Source: Planococcus maritimus (GTDB lineage Bacteria; Bacillota; Bacilli; Bacillales_A; Planococcaceae). From it: a DNA stretch of 64,000 bases. Positions 31,164-40,719 of this stretch are shown in pieces. Under the pieces are notes generated by a model. That model had not been told where the DNA came from. It was given only the letters and a program-made list of their open reading frames with translations, and ran no database searches. Each line of letters begins with the position of its first letter. Positions within the stretch are counted from its first letter, which is position 1. The position numbers were made by a program, and so were the translations under genes. The stretch is taken from NCBI RefSeq assembly GCF_001687625.2, contig NZ_CP016538.2, positions 3,130,501 through 3,194,500 on the forward strand. Reading direction: 5' to 3'.

Positions 31164-32093
31164 ATGAAAAAACTAATTTTCTTATCCATCACTTTACTCT
31201 TAATGCTAGCGCTTGCTGCTTGCGGATCTTCAGAAGAAACACCAGAGGAAACGGGTGGCTCGGAAGGCGAAGCAAGCGGATCCGATACCATCCAATACGA
31301 ATCAGAAACCGGAACCGTCGAAGTTCCGGCTGACCCACAACGCGTAGTAGCCTTGGCTTATGGCGGAAACGTCATGTCACTCGACGTTCCCCTTGCAGGA
31401 ATCGACGCTTGGGCGATCGATAACCCGAACTACGAGCCGTATTTGGACGGTGTTGAAGTTGTATCCGAAGAAAACTTGGAAAAAATCATCGAATTGGACC
31501 CGGATTTGATCATCGGCTATTCCACACTTCAAAACATTGACAAATTGGAGCAAATCGCACCAACCGTCACTTATACTTACGGAAAAGTCGACTATTTGAC
31601 GCAGCATTTGGAAATCGGCAAGCTGTTGAATAAAGAAGACGAAGCTCAAGCATATATTGACGACTTCAAAGAACGCGCTCAAGCTGCCGGCGAAGAAGTC
31701 AAAGCGGAAATCGGTGAAGATGCCACCGTTTCTGTAATTGAGAACTTTGATAAACAATTGTATGTTTTCGGAGATAACTGGGGCCGCGGCACGGAGATTT
31801 TATATCAGGAGATGGGCTTGAAGATGCCGGAGAAAGTCGAAGAAATGGCTTTAACTGACGGATTCTACGCATTGTCACAAGAAGTTCTCCCTGACTATAT
31901 GGGCGATTACGTCATCTTCAGCAAAGATTCCGAACAGGACAATTCTTTCCAGGAAACAGACCTCTACCAAAACACGCCAGCTGTTAAGAACGATCAAGTA
32001 TTCGAAGCGGATGCGAAGAAATTATATTTCAACGATCCGATTTCACTCGATTACCAACTTGAGTTCTTCCAGGAAAAATTCCTTGGCCAATAA
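31164..32093 (+). CDS. iron-siderophore-binding lipoprotein
   Basis: A 309-residue substrate-binding protein of the FhuD/FeuA class. It has a signal peptide with lipobox LAAC at about residue 20, an acidic linker, then the two-lobe fold with QRVVALAYGG as the first strand and a long connecting helix. It should capture a ferric siderophore and hand it to the permeases. The siderophore cannot be named; no biosynthesis genes are present. An internal terminator follows it, which should raise its level over the permeases. Confidence 0.93.
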   Translation: MKKLIFLSITLLLMLALAACGSSEETPEETGGSEGEASGSDTIQYESETGTVEVPADPQRVVALAYGGNVMSLDVPLAGIDAWAIDNPNYEPYLDGVEVVSEENLEKIIELDPDLIIGYSTLQNIDKLEQIAPTVTYTYGKVDYLTQHLEIGKLLNKEDEAQAYIDDFKERAQAAGEEVKAEIGEDATVSVIENFDKQLYVFGDNWGRGTEILYQEMGLKMPEKVEEMALTDGFYALSQEVLPDYMGDYVIFSKDSEQDNSFQETDLYQNTPAVKNDQVFEADAKKLYFNDPISLDYQLEFFQEKFLGQ

Positions 32094-32097
32094 TTAC

Positions 32098-32128
32098 AAA
32101 AGGGATTCTGCACAGCGGAATCCCTTTA
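32098..32128 (+). terminator. intra-operon attenuating terminator
   Basis: AAAGGGATTC with GAATCCCTTT and a modest T-rich tail, between the binding-protein gene and the permease genes. Confidence 0.7.
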
Positions 32129-32154
32129 TTCTTTCTATAAAAAGGTGATGAAGC

Positions 32155-33153
32155 ATGCGCTATAACGCCCGTTTTTCTTACATATTCGGAATCAGCCTGC
32201 TGGCACTCGTGCTGGCTTTTATTGTGTCAATGGTTTTTGGGGCGGCGGATGTCAGCCTGAAAAACTTATGGCTTGCGCTGTTTTCAAACAGCACCGGACA
32301 GCAAATTTCGATCATCCAGGAAATTCGCCTGCCGCGTGAGGTGGCCGCGATTTTTGTCGGCGCGGCACTCGCCGTGTCAGGCGCGATCATGCAAGGCATG
32401 ACCCGCAACCCGCTGGCTGACCCGGGATTGCTTGGGTTGACTGCAGGCGCCAATGCCGCACTGGCTGCCACGCTCGCGTTTATTCCCGGTGCTAATTACT
32501 TCGGCATTATGATCGCTTGCTTTATCGGGGCGGCAATTGGGGCCGGGCTGGTGTTCGGTATCGGGGCATCTCGGCGCGGCGGCTTTTCACCCTTTCGCAT
32601 CGTCTTGGCAGGAGCTGCCGTTTCGGCCTTTTTGACCGCCATTGCCGAAGCAATTGGCCTGTTGTTTAAAATTTCTAAAGATGTTTCCATGTGGACGGCT
32701 GGTGGCTTGATCGGCACGTCTTGGGGACAATTGCAAATCATTGTTCCCTTTATCACCATCGCTTTATTTGCGGCGCTGCTCTTATCTCGCCAGCTGGCCG
32801 TCTTGAGTTTGAGCGAAGAAGCTGCCATTGGGCTCGGCCAAAAAACCGGCCAGATCAAGGCGATGCTGTTTGTGATCGTCACCTTGCTTGCCGGCGCTGC
32901 AGTAGCTCTAGCTGGTAACTTAGCATTCATCGGATTAATGATTCCGCATATCGTTCGCGTCATTGTCGGCAGCGACTACCGCTTCATTATCCCGATGTCC
33001 GCTGTGACAGGAGCTATTTTTATGCTGCTCGCCGATTTGTTCGGACGCACGGTTAACGCCCCATTTGAAACGCCGGTCGCAGCGGTCGTTGCCATGCTCG
33101 GCTTGCCGTTCTTCTTGCTCATCGTTCGTAAAGGTGGAGGTGCGTTCACATGA
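32155..33153 (+). CDS. FecCD-family siderophore permease, first subunit
   Basis: A 332-residue permease with about nine to ten membrane helices. It shows the FecCD signatures RLPREVAAIFVGAALAVSGA, MQGMTRNPLADPGLLG and, near the end, GLMIPHIVRVIVG, the cytoplasmic loop that contacts the ATPase. GGTGATG precedes the ATG. It overlaps the next permease by four bases. Confidence 0.94.
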   Translation: MRYNARFSYIFGISLLALVLAFIVSMVFGAADVSLKNLWLALFSNSTGQQISIIQEIRLPREVAAIFVGAALAVSGAIMQGMTRNPLADPGLLGLTAGANAALAATLAFIPGANYFGIMIACFIGAAIGAGLVFGIGASRRGGFSPFRIVLAGAAVSAFLTAIAEAIGLLFKISKDVSMWTAGGLIGTSWGQLQIIVPFITIALFAALLLSRQLAVLSLSEEAAIGLGQKTGQIKAMLFVIVTLLAGAAVALAGNLAFIGLMIPHIVRVIVGSDYRFIIPMSAVTGAIFMLLADLFGRTVNAPFETPVAAVVAMLGLPFFLLIVRKGGGAFT

Positions 33154-34157
33154 TCCAACAGCATTTAATCCGCAAGCAACGTATTACGATGATCTCTCTT
33201 TTCCTCATCATCGCAGCTACCGCTGTCTTGAGCCTGGGATTGGGCTATTCCACTCTCGGTTTTGAACGGATTATTCCGGTCTTGATGGGACAAGGCGATT
33301 TTAAAGAAGAATTCGTGTTGTTTTCGATTCGCATGCCCCGCCTGCTTATTACGTTCCTGGCAGGTATGGCACTTGCCTTATCAGGAGCTGTACTGCAAAG
33401 CATTACACGCAATGATTTGGCAGATCCCGGCATCATCGGCATCAATTCCGGTGCCGGTGTCGCCATCGCCATTTTCTTCTTGTTTGTCCCGGTCAATCCG
33501 GGTTCATTTGCTTTTTTGATGCCCTTTGTTGCATTTCTTGGCGCGTTTATCACCGCCATCCTGATTTATTTGTTTTCACGCAACCCTCACACGGGACTTC
33601 AGCCAGTTCGCCTCGTGCTAGTGGGAATCGGCTTTTCCATGGCCTTGTCTGGCGTCATGATTGTCTTAATCTCTTCTGCCGACCGGGAGAAAGTAGACTT
33701 TATCGCCCAATGGCTGGCGGGTTCCATTTGGGGCACGGACTGGCCGTTTATCGCGGCGCTTTTGCCTTGGCTCGTGGTCCTGATTCCTTTCGTTTTGTAC
33801 AAGGCCAACCGCTTAAATATTCTGGGGCTTGGCGAATCGGCAGCTATCGGGCTCGGCATCAATATCGGCAAAGAACGCGCCGTGCTTTTGCTCGCAGCCG
33901 TCGCATTGGCAGCTGCGGCCGTGTCCGTTACCGGTAGTATCGCTTTTATCGGCTTGATGGCTCCTCATCTTGCGAAAGCACTCGTCGGGCCGCGTCATCA
34001 ATTGTTTCTGCCTGTCGCCATTCTGCTAGGCGGCTGGCTATTGCTTGCAGCTGATACCATCGGGCGCAATTTGCTCGAACCATCCGGCATTCCCGCTGGC
34101 GTCATGGCCGCATTAATTGGCGCACCGTATTTTGTGTATTTATTAATGAAAAAATAA
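33150..34157 (+). CDS. FecCD-family siderophore permease, second subunit
   Basis: A 335-residue paralogue of the preceding permease, with RMPRLLITFLAGMALALSGA, LQSITRNDLADPGIIG and GLMAPHLAKALVG at the corresponding places. Together they form the heterodimeric channel. It starts inside the previous stop codon (ATGA overlap). Last gene of the Fur-controlled operon. Confidence 0.94.
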   Translation: MIQQHLIRKQRITMISLFLIIAATAVLSLGLGYSTLGFERIIPVLMGQGDFKEEFVLFSIRMPRLLITFLAGMALALSGAVLQSITRNDLADPGIIGINSGAGVAIAIFFLFVPVNPGSFAFLMPFVAFLGAFITAILIYLFSRNPHTGLQPVRLVLVGIGFSMALSGVMIVLISSADREKVDFIAQWLAGSIWGTDWPFIAALLPWLVVLIPFVLYKANRLNILGLGESAAIGLGINIGKERAVLLLAAVALAAAAVSVTGSIAFIGLMAPHLAKALVGPRHQLFLPVAILLGGWLLLAADTIGRNLLEPSGIPAGVMAALIGAPYFVYLLMKK

Positions 34158-34198
34158 AAAAAGCTCATGCCCCCTAGTTTCGGGGCATGAGCTTTTTG
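34158..34198. terminator. bidirectional terminator between the siderophore operon and nhaC
   Basis: AAAAAAAGCTCATGCCCC with GGGGCATGAGCTTTTT. Confidence 0.92.
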
Positions 34199-34203
34199 CT
34201 ATT

Positions 34204-35673
34204 TCACACCGGTTCTTGCTGCGTTTCTAATTCCATCCTTGCTTCGCGATCTTTCAGCTTTTGCATTTCCTCATCGGTCATGAATTCGACTTTCCAGCCG
34301 AGGAATGCCATAAGGATAGCGATAAGCGGCACCGAATAATTTAAAACCGCATACGGTGCATAAGCGAATGGGTGGACCGCGAGCGTCGCCAGGATGAAGA
34401 CGCCACAAGTATTCCACGGAACGAAGGGCGATGTGATCGTCCCGCCGTCTTCTAAGGCACGCGACAAGTTTTTCGAATGCAAGCCTTGGTCCTGATAAGC
34501 CCGTGCGTACATCCGGCCAGGCAATAGAATCGAAATGTATTGCTCCGATGCTGTAACATTCGTCAAAAATGCAGACGCCACTGTCGCAGCGATCAGGCTG
34601 CCCGCCGTTTTTGCCAGCATCAAGATTTTGGTGACGATCGATTTCAGCATGCCCGTATGCTCCAGCACCCCGCCGAAGGTCATGGCGAAAATCGTTAAGG
34701 AAATGACGAACATCATCGAATCGATGCCGCCTCTATTGAATAAGGAATCGACGACTTCATTGCCAGAAGTGATGACATAACCGTCATGCAATGCATTGAC
34801 CGCTTCTGCGACCGATCCGCCCTGTATTAGAATATGGCATAGCCAGCCGAGCACAATGCCGATACCGAGAGCAGGAAGTGCCGGTACTTTCTTCATGACA
34901 AGCACGATGACCGCAAGCGGAACCAGCAACAGCCACGGCGAAATGACGAAATTGTCCTCAAGCGATGCCAGGATCGTATTGATGTTTTCGCTATCGATCG
35001 AGTTGCCCGCAAACTGGCGCCCCAGGAAAAAGTACACGCCAAGAGCAATGATCATGCCTGGGATCGTCGTGTAGATCATATGGCGGATATGGACGAATAA
35101 ATTGGTATTCGTGACTCCCGCTGCCAAGTTCGTGGTATCTGATAGCGGCGACATCTTGTCCCCAAAATAAGAACCCGAAATAACCGCTCCAGCGACCATT
35201 GCTGCCGGAATGCCCATGCTCGCGCCGATGCCCATGCCAGCGATGCCGACAGTGCCCATCGTCGACCAGGAACTGCCGATGGCTCCCGCAACCAATGCGC
35301 AGATTAAACAGATAGTAACGAGGAATAAAGAAGGCGTAATGATTTTCAAGCCATAATAAATCATCGTCGCCACAATGCCTCCGCCGATCCAGGAAGCGAT
35401 GATCATGCCGACCATAATAATGATGACCAGAGCCGGGAGTGCCAGGCGGATGCCTTTATACGCCCCTTCTTCGATCATATGCCAGCGGTACCCCAACCGC
35501 CATGCAATGATAACGGCGATGGTCGTTCCAAGAAGCAGAGGAATGTGCGGGCTGCCTTCAAAAATGATGATGGTGACAGCCATCGCCGCCACCATAAAGA
35601 TCAGCGGCAGTAAAGCCAGCCAAAAAGGCACTTCGATTTCCTGCTGTTTTGGACGTTTCTTTTCTTCTACCAT
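34204..35673 (-). CDS. nhaC: Na+/H+ antiporter NhaC
   Basis: A 489-residue antiporter with about 11-12 membrane helices that exports sodium in exchange for protons. It carries the NhaC-family blocks: GSYFGDKMSPLSDTTNLAAG, the TNVTASEQYIS segment and SFVPWNT-like SPFVPWNTCG near the C terminus. The presence fits a salt-tolerant or marine host. AAAGGGG precedes the ATG. Single gene sharing the terminator with the siderophore operon. Confidence 0.93.
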   Translation of the reverse strand: MVEEKKRPKQQEIEVPFWLALLPLIFMVAAMAVTIIIFEGSPHIPLLLGTTIAVIIAWRLGYRWHMIEEGAYKGIRLALPALVIIIMVGMIIASWIGGGIVATMIYYGLKIITPSLFLVTICLICALVAGAIGSSWSTMGTVGIAGMGIGASMGIPAAMVAGAVISGSYFGDKMSPLSDTTNLAAGVTNTNLFVHIRHMIYTTIPGMIIALGVYFFLGRQFAGNSIDSENINTILASLEDNFVISPWLLLVPLAVIVLVMKKVPALPALGIGIVLGWLCHILIQGGSVAEAVNALHDGYVITSGNEVVDSLFNRGGIDSMMFVISLTIFAMTFGGVLEHTGMLKSIVTKILMLAKTAGSLIAATVASAFLTNVTASEQYISILLPGRMYARAYQDQGLHSKNLSRALEDGGTITSPFVPWNTCGVFILATLAVHPFAYAPYAVLNYSVPLIAILMAFLGWKVEFMTDEEMQKLKDREARMELETQQEPV

Positions 35674-35877
35674 GTTCTCGAACCCCTTTGTAAAAATGGA
35701 ATGAGTGCTTGTATTTATTTTGCCACTATACTGATTTCATTGCCATATAAACTTTCAGATTAAATCGATTTTTCGGAATACGGAATAGTTCAAAGCAGGA
35801 TTCTCACCGGCCCGCCCCGAAATGTAACCGTATTGCCAAAGCTTCCGGCATCCTGTAATGGAAAGGGGAAGATGAAC

Positions 35878-36414
35878 ATGGGAAAACTGATGGTTTCAAT
35901 GTATGTGACACTTGATGGCGTTATGGAAGAGCCTTCATGGTCCGCAGCTTACTGGGACGATGAGCTCGCACAGTTCCAGCTAGATCAGCTTTATACCAAC
36001 GACGCCCTACTGCTCGGGCGCGTCACTTATGAAGGGTTTGCTGCCACTTGGCCGACCGCTGAAGACGAGCACGGCTTTGCGGATCGGATGAACGAAATCC
36101 CCAAATATGTAGTATCGCATACCTTGAAGCGGACCGAGTGGAACGCGCGCTTGATCAACCACGATTTCGTTGAAGAAATCAAAAGGCTGAAGAAAACCGG
36201 TCAGCGCTTGCTCGTCTATGGCAGTGCAGAACTCATCGATACCTTGATCGAACATGATTTGGTCGACGAATTGCATTTGATGACCTTCCCATTGCTATTG
36301 GGCGAAGGAAAAAAACTGTTTCGTGATGGCGTATCGCCAAAAGCATTCAAGTTGCTGCACAGTTTTTCGACCGACCAAGGCGTGTTGATCGCCAATTATG
36401 CACCTGAGCGATAA
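35878..36414 (+). CDS. dihydrofolate reductase-like (RibD C-terminal) family protein
   Basis: A 178-residue reductase-fold protein. It opens MGKLMVSMYVTLDGVMEEP, has LLLGRVTYEGF and the NADPH-binding YGSAELIDTLIEHDLVDEL block, then FPLLLGEGKKLF, all typical of the stand-alone RibD-C/YyaP group. These are NADPH-dependent reductases of mostly unknown substrate. The second of two close ATGs was taken because AAGGGG is nine bases before it. Single gene. Confidence 0.88.
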   Translation: MGKLMVSMYVTLDGVMEEPSWSAAYWDDELAQFQLDQLYTNDALLLGRVTYEGFAATWPTAEDEHGFADRMNEIPKYVVSHTLKRTEWNARLINHDFVEEIKRLKKTGQRLLVYGSAELIDTLIEHDLVDELHLMTFPLLLGEGKKLFRDGVSPKAFKLLHSFSTDQGVLIANYAPER

Positions 36415-36521
36415 TGATTATATTTACTAAACAAACGAGTATGACTGTCTCCATTTTGGGGAAAGAAGAACTGAAGCCGCCTCGTACCTAAGGCCACCCC
36501 GGAAGGAGCTGCCGTCTTGCG

Positions 36522-37868
36522 ATGACAGAAAATGAAATCACCTTAGCTTTAATCCAATCGTTAAAAGAGGGCCGAACGCAAGACTTCCAGCACATACTCG
36601 ATGAGCTGCAGCCTTACGACATCGCCGTTCAATACCGCCACTTGCCAGAAAAACACCGCGAACGCTTCTTGCTTCATCTGACCGTCCGCCAATTGACTGC
36701 GCTCATGCAAGAGCTTCATCGAAACGATCAAGTCCGTTTGCTTGAGCGGATGCCAATCAGCCAATCGACCCAAGTGCTCGATTTGATGGATAATGACGAT
36801 CTTGTTTCCTTATTGTCTGACCTGGAACCAACGATGATCGAAGAACTCCTATCGCGCATGGACAGCGAGGAATCTTCCTACATTCAAAAAACTATGAGTT
36901 ATCCCCCAGAAACCGCTGGGCGCATCATGAATAACCGCTATGTCTGGATTCCGCGCCATTACACCATTCGTGAAGCGATTGATAAAATTCGCGATTTCGC
37001 GGAAATTGCCGAGTACTTGAACTATCTGTACGTCGTCGATGGCGACAAGAAATTGCTTGGGGTCGTTTCCTATAAAGATTTGATCCTCGGCGAACTCGAT
37101 GAACAAATCGACGACGTCATGTACACGCGTGTTGTTAAGGTCGATGCCTTAACCGACCAGGAAGAAGCGGCCGACATTATTGGCCGCTACGACTTTATCA
37201 CTTTGCCAGTTGTAGATACGGAAAACCGGCTGCTCGGCATCATTACCGTCGATGATGTCATTGATGTTGTGCTGCAAGAAGCGAATGAAGACATCGAAAA
37301 GCTTTCCGCATCCGGTAAATCCATCGATTTTGAGACGCCGCCGTTTGTCGCGGCCTATCGGCGTTTGCCTTGGCTGATTTTACTGTTGTTCATCGGACTC
37401 ATCTCCGGTGGCATCATCAGCCGCTTTGAAAGCACCTTACAGACGGTTGTCGCTTTGACGTTCTTCATGCCAATGATTGCCGGCATGACCGGGAACACCG
37501 GCACTCAGTCGCTTGCCGTCGTCGTACGCGGCCTAGTCGGTCAAAAGCCAGACAAAAAAGCCACGATCAAACTCATTTTGCGGGAGTTATTGGTCGGCAT
37601 CATCATCGGTGTCACCTGCGCCCTGTTGATTATGCTCATTGCGTATATCTGGCAAGGCAGTATAGTACTAGGGCTTGTCGTCGGCAGTTCGTTGCTATTG
37701 ACCTTAATCATCGGGACACTAGCGGGCACCATCATTCCGCTGACCCTATACCGCTTGAAAATAGATCCGGCAGTTGCATCTGGACCGTTGATCACCACCA
37801 TCAACGATATTTTCTCCCTACTCATCTATTTCGGACTCGCCTCGCTGTTCATCTCTCGTTTGATGTGA
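36522..37868 (+). CDS. mgtE: magnesium transporter MgtE
   Basis: A 448-residue Mg2+ channel. It has an N-terminal superhelical domain (about 1-130), two CBS domains (about 135-255) that sense cytosolic Mg2+, a plug helix, and a five-helix membrane domain. The pore signature MIAGMTGNTGTQSLAVVVRGL is intact. AAGGAG is about 12 bases before the ATG, a slightly long spacing. I see no M-box riboswitch in the 107-base gap upstream. Confidence 0.95.
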   Translation: MTENEITLALIQSLKEGRTQDFQHILDELQPYDIAVQYRHLPEKHRERFLLHLTVRQLTALMQELHRNDQVRLLERMPISQSTQVLDLMDNDDLVSLLSDLEPTMIEELLSRMDSEESSYIQKTMSYPPETAGRIMNNRYVWIPRHYTIREAIDKIRDFAEIAEYLNYLYVVDGDKKLLGVVSYKDLILGELDEQIDDVMYTRVVKVDALTDQEEAADIIGRYDFITLPVVDTENRLLGIITVDDVIDVVLQEANEDIEKLSASGKSIDFETPPFVAAYRRLPWLILLLFIGLISGGIISRFESTLQTVVALTFFMPMIAGMTGNTGTQSLAVVVRGLVGQKPDKKATIKLILRELLVGIIIGVTCALLIMLIAYIWQGSIVLGLVVGSSLLLTLIIGTLAGTIIPLTLYRLKIDPAVASGPLITTINDIFSLLIYFGLASLFISRLM

Positions 37869-37947
37869 ACAGCTTTTTTTGAGCTATTTTCTTTATCCCT
37901 AGTAAACAACTATGTATAATAAAGAAAAAAGCTTGGAGGTACGATAC

Positions 37948-38361
37948 ATGACCATCCCAAAACCACTTGTCCAACTCAATCAAGTCTTTCTCGTCGCCAC
38001 AGTCCTAGCTGGCCTCATTTTCCATATATCTTTCTTACTCATGCCCTTCGCCATCGGGGCCGTCACTTTGGTCACAAAGAAAAATCCGCTCATTTCATAC
38101 AGCCGCCGCTTTTTGCGAAATCCCCCGAATAGCTATCCGCAAGAAGACCGCGACCAGCAATTATTCAACCAATGGATCGCAACTGTCTGCCTCGGGCTCG
38201 CGCTCGTTTTTTTCGCAGCTGAGCTTCCAATTATCGCTACTGTATTCGGAGCGATGGTCATTGTCGCGGCTGGTGTCGCGCTCATGGGCTATTGCATCGG
38301 CTGCACCGTGCGCTACCAGCTCATGATGTGGAAACACCGCCGGGCGAAAACGAATTATTGA
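37948..38361 (+). CDS. DUF4395 membrane protein
   Basis: A 137-residue protein opening with a VQLNQVFLV segment, with two pairs of membrane helices and an NQWIATVCLGLAL segment. Near the C terminus it has a Cys-x2-Cys pair (GYCIGCTVRYQL), the hallmark of DUF4395 proteins. The cysteines suggest a thiol-redox or metal role, unproven. GGAGG is well placed before the ATG at 37948. It is followed by repeat B2. Confidence 0.8.
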   Translation: MTIPKPLVQLNQVFLVATVLAGLIFHISFLLMPFAIGAVTLVTKKNPLISYSRRFLRNPPNSYPQEDRDQQLFNQWIATVCLGLALVFFAAELPIIATVFGAMVIVAAGVALMGYCIGCTVRYQLMMWKHRRAKTNY

Positions 38362-38370
38362 ACGCTTTTT

Positions 38371-38610
38371 TCAAAGTGTTGAAGAAGTCTATGGTTCGCT
38401 CTCAACTATCAAAAAAAGTGTCTTTTGCTAATTTCAACAGTCAATGACCTCTCTAAGTATTTGGAGAAGTGTTCGCTCGACTCCTGTGGTAAAGCGAGAC
38501 GACCGAGACCCCGCAAGGCGCGCAGCGGCTGAGGAGGCTTGGGCGCGAGCCCACGGAAAGCGAGCGATAAGCTTCGGAAAATACGGCTTCTTAACTTTCT
38601 CGACAACCTG
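38371..38610 (-). repeat. family B interspersed repeat, copy B2 (~240 bp)
   Basis: Read on the minus strand it starts TCAGGTTGTCGAGAAAG in the T-run of the proA terminator and ends CATAGACTTCTTCAACACTTTG. The core stem here is TCGCTCG..CCGTGG with CCACAGGAGTCGAGCGA: the TCGCTCG/CGAGCGA base is perfect where B1 has a mismatch. Same length as B1. Confidence 0.82.
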
Positions 38611-38643
38611 AAAAAAGCGGAGACCGCAGTCTCCGCTTTTTTT
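38611..38643 (-). terminator. rho-independent terminator of proBA
   Basis: AAAGCGGAGACTGCGGTCTCCGCTTTTTT pattern: AGCGGAGAC with GTCTCCGCT; the repeat B2 begins at its T-run. Confidence 0.88.
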
Positions 38644-39919
38644 ATTTTATTTGGCCGTTGCCTTTAATGATGTATTTCGTTGACGTCAGTGCGGGCAAGC
38701 CCATCGGTCCGCGTGCATGAAGCTTTTGCGTACTGATGCCGATTTCGGCGCCGAAGCCGAATTCAAAGCCGTCGGTAAAACGCGTCGACGCGTTATGGTA
38801 GACCGCTGCCGCATCCACTTCTGTGAAGAATTGCTGGACGCTTTCCGCATGTTCCGAAATGATCGCCTCAGAATGCTTCGTTCCGTACTGATTGATATGC
38901 TGGACCACTTCATCTACGCTAGCTACCGTTTTCAGCGCGAGTTCATAAGCCAAATACTCAGTGCCCCAATCAGCTTCTTGTGCCGGAATGATGTCGCTGC
39001 CTGCTTGCTGCGCAGCTTCATCACCGTGGATTTTCACGTCTTTTGCCTGCAAGGCTTCAATCAATTCCGGCAGATGCTGCTCGGCCCATTTCTCGTGAAC
39101 GAGAATGGTTTCGCACGAGTTGCAGACGGATGGACGCTGAGTTTTCGCATTCAATGCGATATTGATCGCCATGTCCTTGTCTGCCGTTTCATCGATATAG
39201 ACGTGGCAATTGCCTGCGCCTGTCTCAAGTACCGGCACGGTCGAATTCTGGACGACCGTCTTGATCAAGTTGGCGCCGCCGCGCGGAATTAACACATCCA
39301 AATAATCGTTCAGCTTGAACATGGCAGATGCTGCTTCACGGCTCGTATCTTCGAGCAATTGCACCGAATCCACTGGCAATTCGCTTTGTTCAAGCGCGCG
39401 GTGAATGACCGCTACAATCGCCGTGTTCGAGTGAATCGCTGTTGAACTGCCGCGCAGGACGACCGCGTTGCCGGTTTTCAAGCACAGGCTCGACGCATCT
39501 ACTGTGACGTTCGGGCGGGCTTCATAAATCATGCCCACCACGCCAAGCGGTACGCGTACTTTGCTCATATCGAGACCATTCGGCTGTTGCCAATGCTCAA
39601 GCACTTCGCCGACCGGGTCGGTCAGTTTGGTCAATTGGATCAGCGCATCCGCCATATCTGCTAAGCGCTCTTCATCGAGCTTGAGGCGGTCAACGAGCGA
39701 TTCACTCATGCCATTCGCACGTCCCGCTTCAATGTCTTTCAAGTTTTCTTTCAAGATAAACGCTTTTTCAGCCATTAATTGCTGGGAGATGAGTTCTAAT
39801 GCTTTATCTTTCAGGGTGGTGTCGGCTTTAGCGAGTTCCCCCGCTGCCGCTTTCGCTAGTTTCGCTTTTTGTACCAGTTCTGTCTCCAAATGTGCTTCCT
39901 TTTGAAGAACTTCTGTCAT
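38642..39919 (-). CDS. proA: gamma-glutamyl phosphate reductase
   Basis: Second enzyme of proline synthesis; it reduces gamma-glutamyl phosphate to the semialdehyde with NADPH. The 425-residue product has the family blocks [47 protein letters not shown] and the catalytic cysteine in [22 protein letters not shown] precedes the ATG. It follows proB with a 29-base gap. Proline is also an osmoprotectant, which fits a halotolerant host. Confidence 0.96.
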   Translation of the reverse strand: MTEVLQKEAHLETELVQKAKLAKAAAGELAKADTTLKDKALELISQQLMAEKAFILKENLKDIEAGRANGMSESLVDRLKLDEERLADMADALIQLTKLTDPVGEVLEHWQQPNGLDMSKVRVPLGVVGMIYEARPNVTVDASSLCLKTGNAVVLRGSSTAIHSNTAIVAVIHRALEQSELPVDSVQLLEDTSREAASAMFKLNDYLDVLIPRGGANLIKTVVQNSTVPVLETGAGNCHVYIDETADKDMAINIALNAKTQRPSVCNSCETILVHEKWAEQHLPELIEALQAKDVKIHGDEAAQQAGSDIIPAQEADWGTEYLAYELALKTVASVDEVVQHINQYGTKHSEAIISEHAESVQQFFTEVDAAAVYHNASTRFTDGFEFGFGAEIGISTQKLHARGPMGLPALTSTKYIIKGNGQIK

Positions 39920-39948
39920 CCAATCTTCTCCTTTCGAATTTCCGTTCC

Positions 39949-40719
39949 TTACGCTAATTCTTTAACGGGTTTTGCGATATACGTCCCGTCGCCGTTGCCA
40001 TTCATGATCTCAACCAATTTTTCGTCGCCTTCTCCTGTGCCGATAAATACGTCGACGCCGAAGTTGTGCGCTGTTTTGGCGGCTTCCACTTTCGTTTTCA
40101 TACCGCCCGTCCCTACATCTGACCCAGCGCCCGATGCCGCTTCCATTAACTCATCCGGAATATCTTTCAGGTGGGTATATCGTTCAGCGGCTGGGTTGGT
40201 TTTTGGATTATCTGCATAGATGCCGTTGATGTCCGTCAGAATGATCAATTGGTCTGCACGGACCAGCCCGCTGACAAGGGCCGATAGCATATCGTTGTCG
40301 CCGAAGGTCAATTCCTCCACTGCCACTGAATCGTTTTCGTTGATGACCGGCATCATGCCGCGTTCTAATAATTTTGAAATGGTATCGTCTGCTTTTTGAT
40401 ACAAGTCTTTTGTTAGTAGCAATTGTGCAGAGACGATGTCGAAATTCTTGAATTCCGTTGCGTACGCCTGCGCGAGCAAGCTTTGCCCTACGGCTGCTGC
40501 TGATTGCTTGTCTACTACTGTATCTGGACGGGATAAATACCCCATGCTTGTGCAGCCAGCTGCAACTGCGCCAGATGAGATCAAGATGACATCATGACCT
40601 GCTTCTTTCAAGCGAGCCAATGCCCCCACGTGTTCACGCAACTTGGTGATGGACAATTTACCGTGGCTGTCCGTCAATGAGCTGCTTCCTATTTTCACTA
40701 CTATTCTTTTCTTTTCCAT
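39949..40719 (-). CDS. proB: glutamate 5-kinase (short form, no PUA domain)
   Basis: First enzyme of proline synthesis; it phosphorylates glutamate. The product of about 256 residues has only the amino acid kinase domain: [50 protein letters not shown] and [13 protein letters not shown]. The C-terminal PUA domain of the 367-residue form is missing, a known variant. Translation may start at ATG 40719 or at a GTG five codons upstream. No proline T-box leader is visible in front of it. Confidence 0.94.
   Translation of the reverse strand: MEKKRIVVKIGSSSLTDSHGKLSITKLREHVGALARLKEAGHDVILISSGAVAAGCTSMGYLSRPDTVVDKQSAAAVGQSLLAQAYATEFKNFDIVSAQLLLTKDLYQKADDTISKLLERGMMPVINENDSVAVEELTFGDNDMLSALVSGLVRADQLIILTDINGIYADNPKTNPAAERYTHLKDIPDELMEAASGAGSDVGTGGMKTKVEAAKTAHNFGVDVFIGTGEGDEKLVEIMNGNGDGTYIAKPVKELA

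Noticed and set aside
36415..36521. Possible M-box (Mg2+) riboswitch upstream of mgtE
   Set aside because: The gap is only 107 bases, shorter than an M-box, and none of the conserved blocks could be found.
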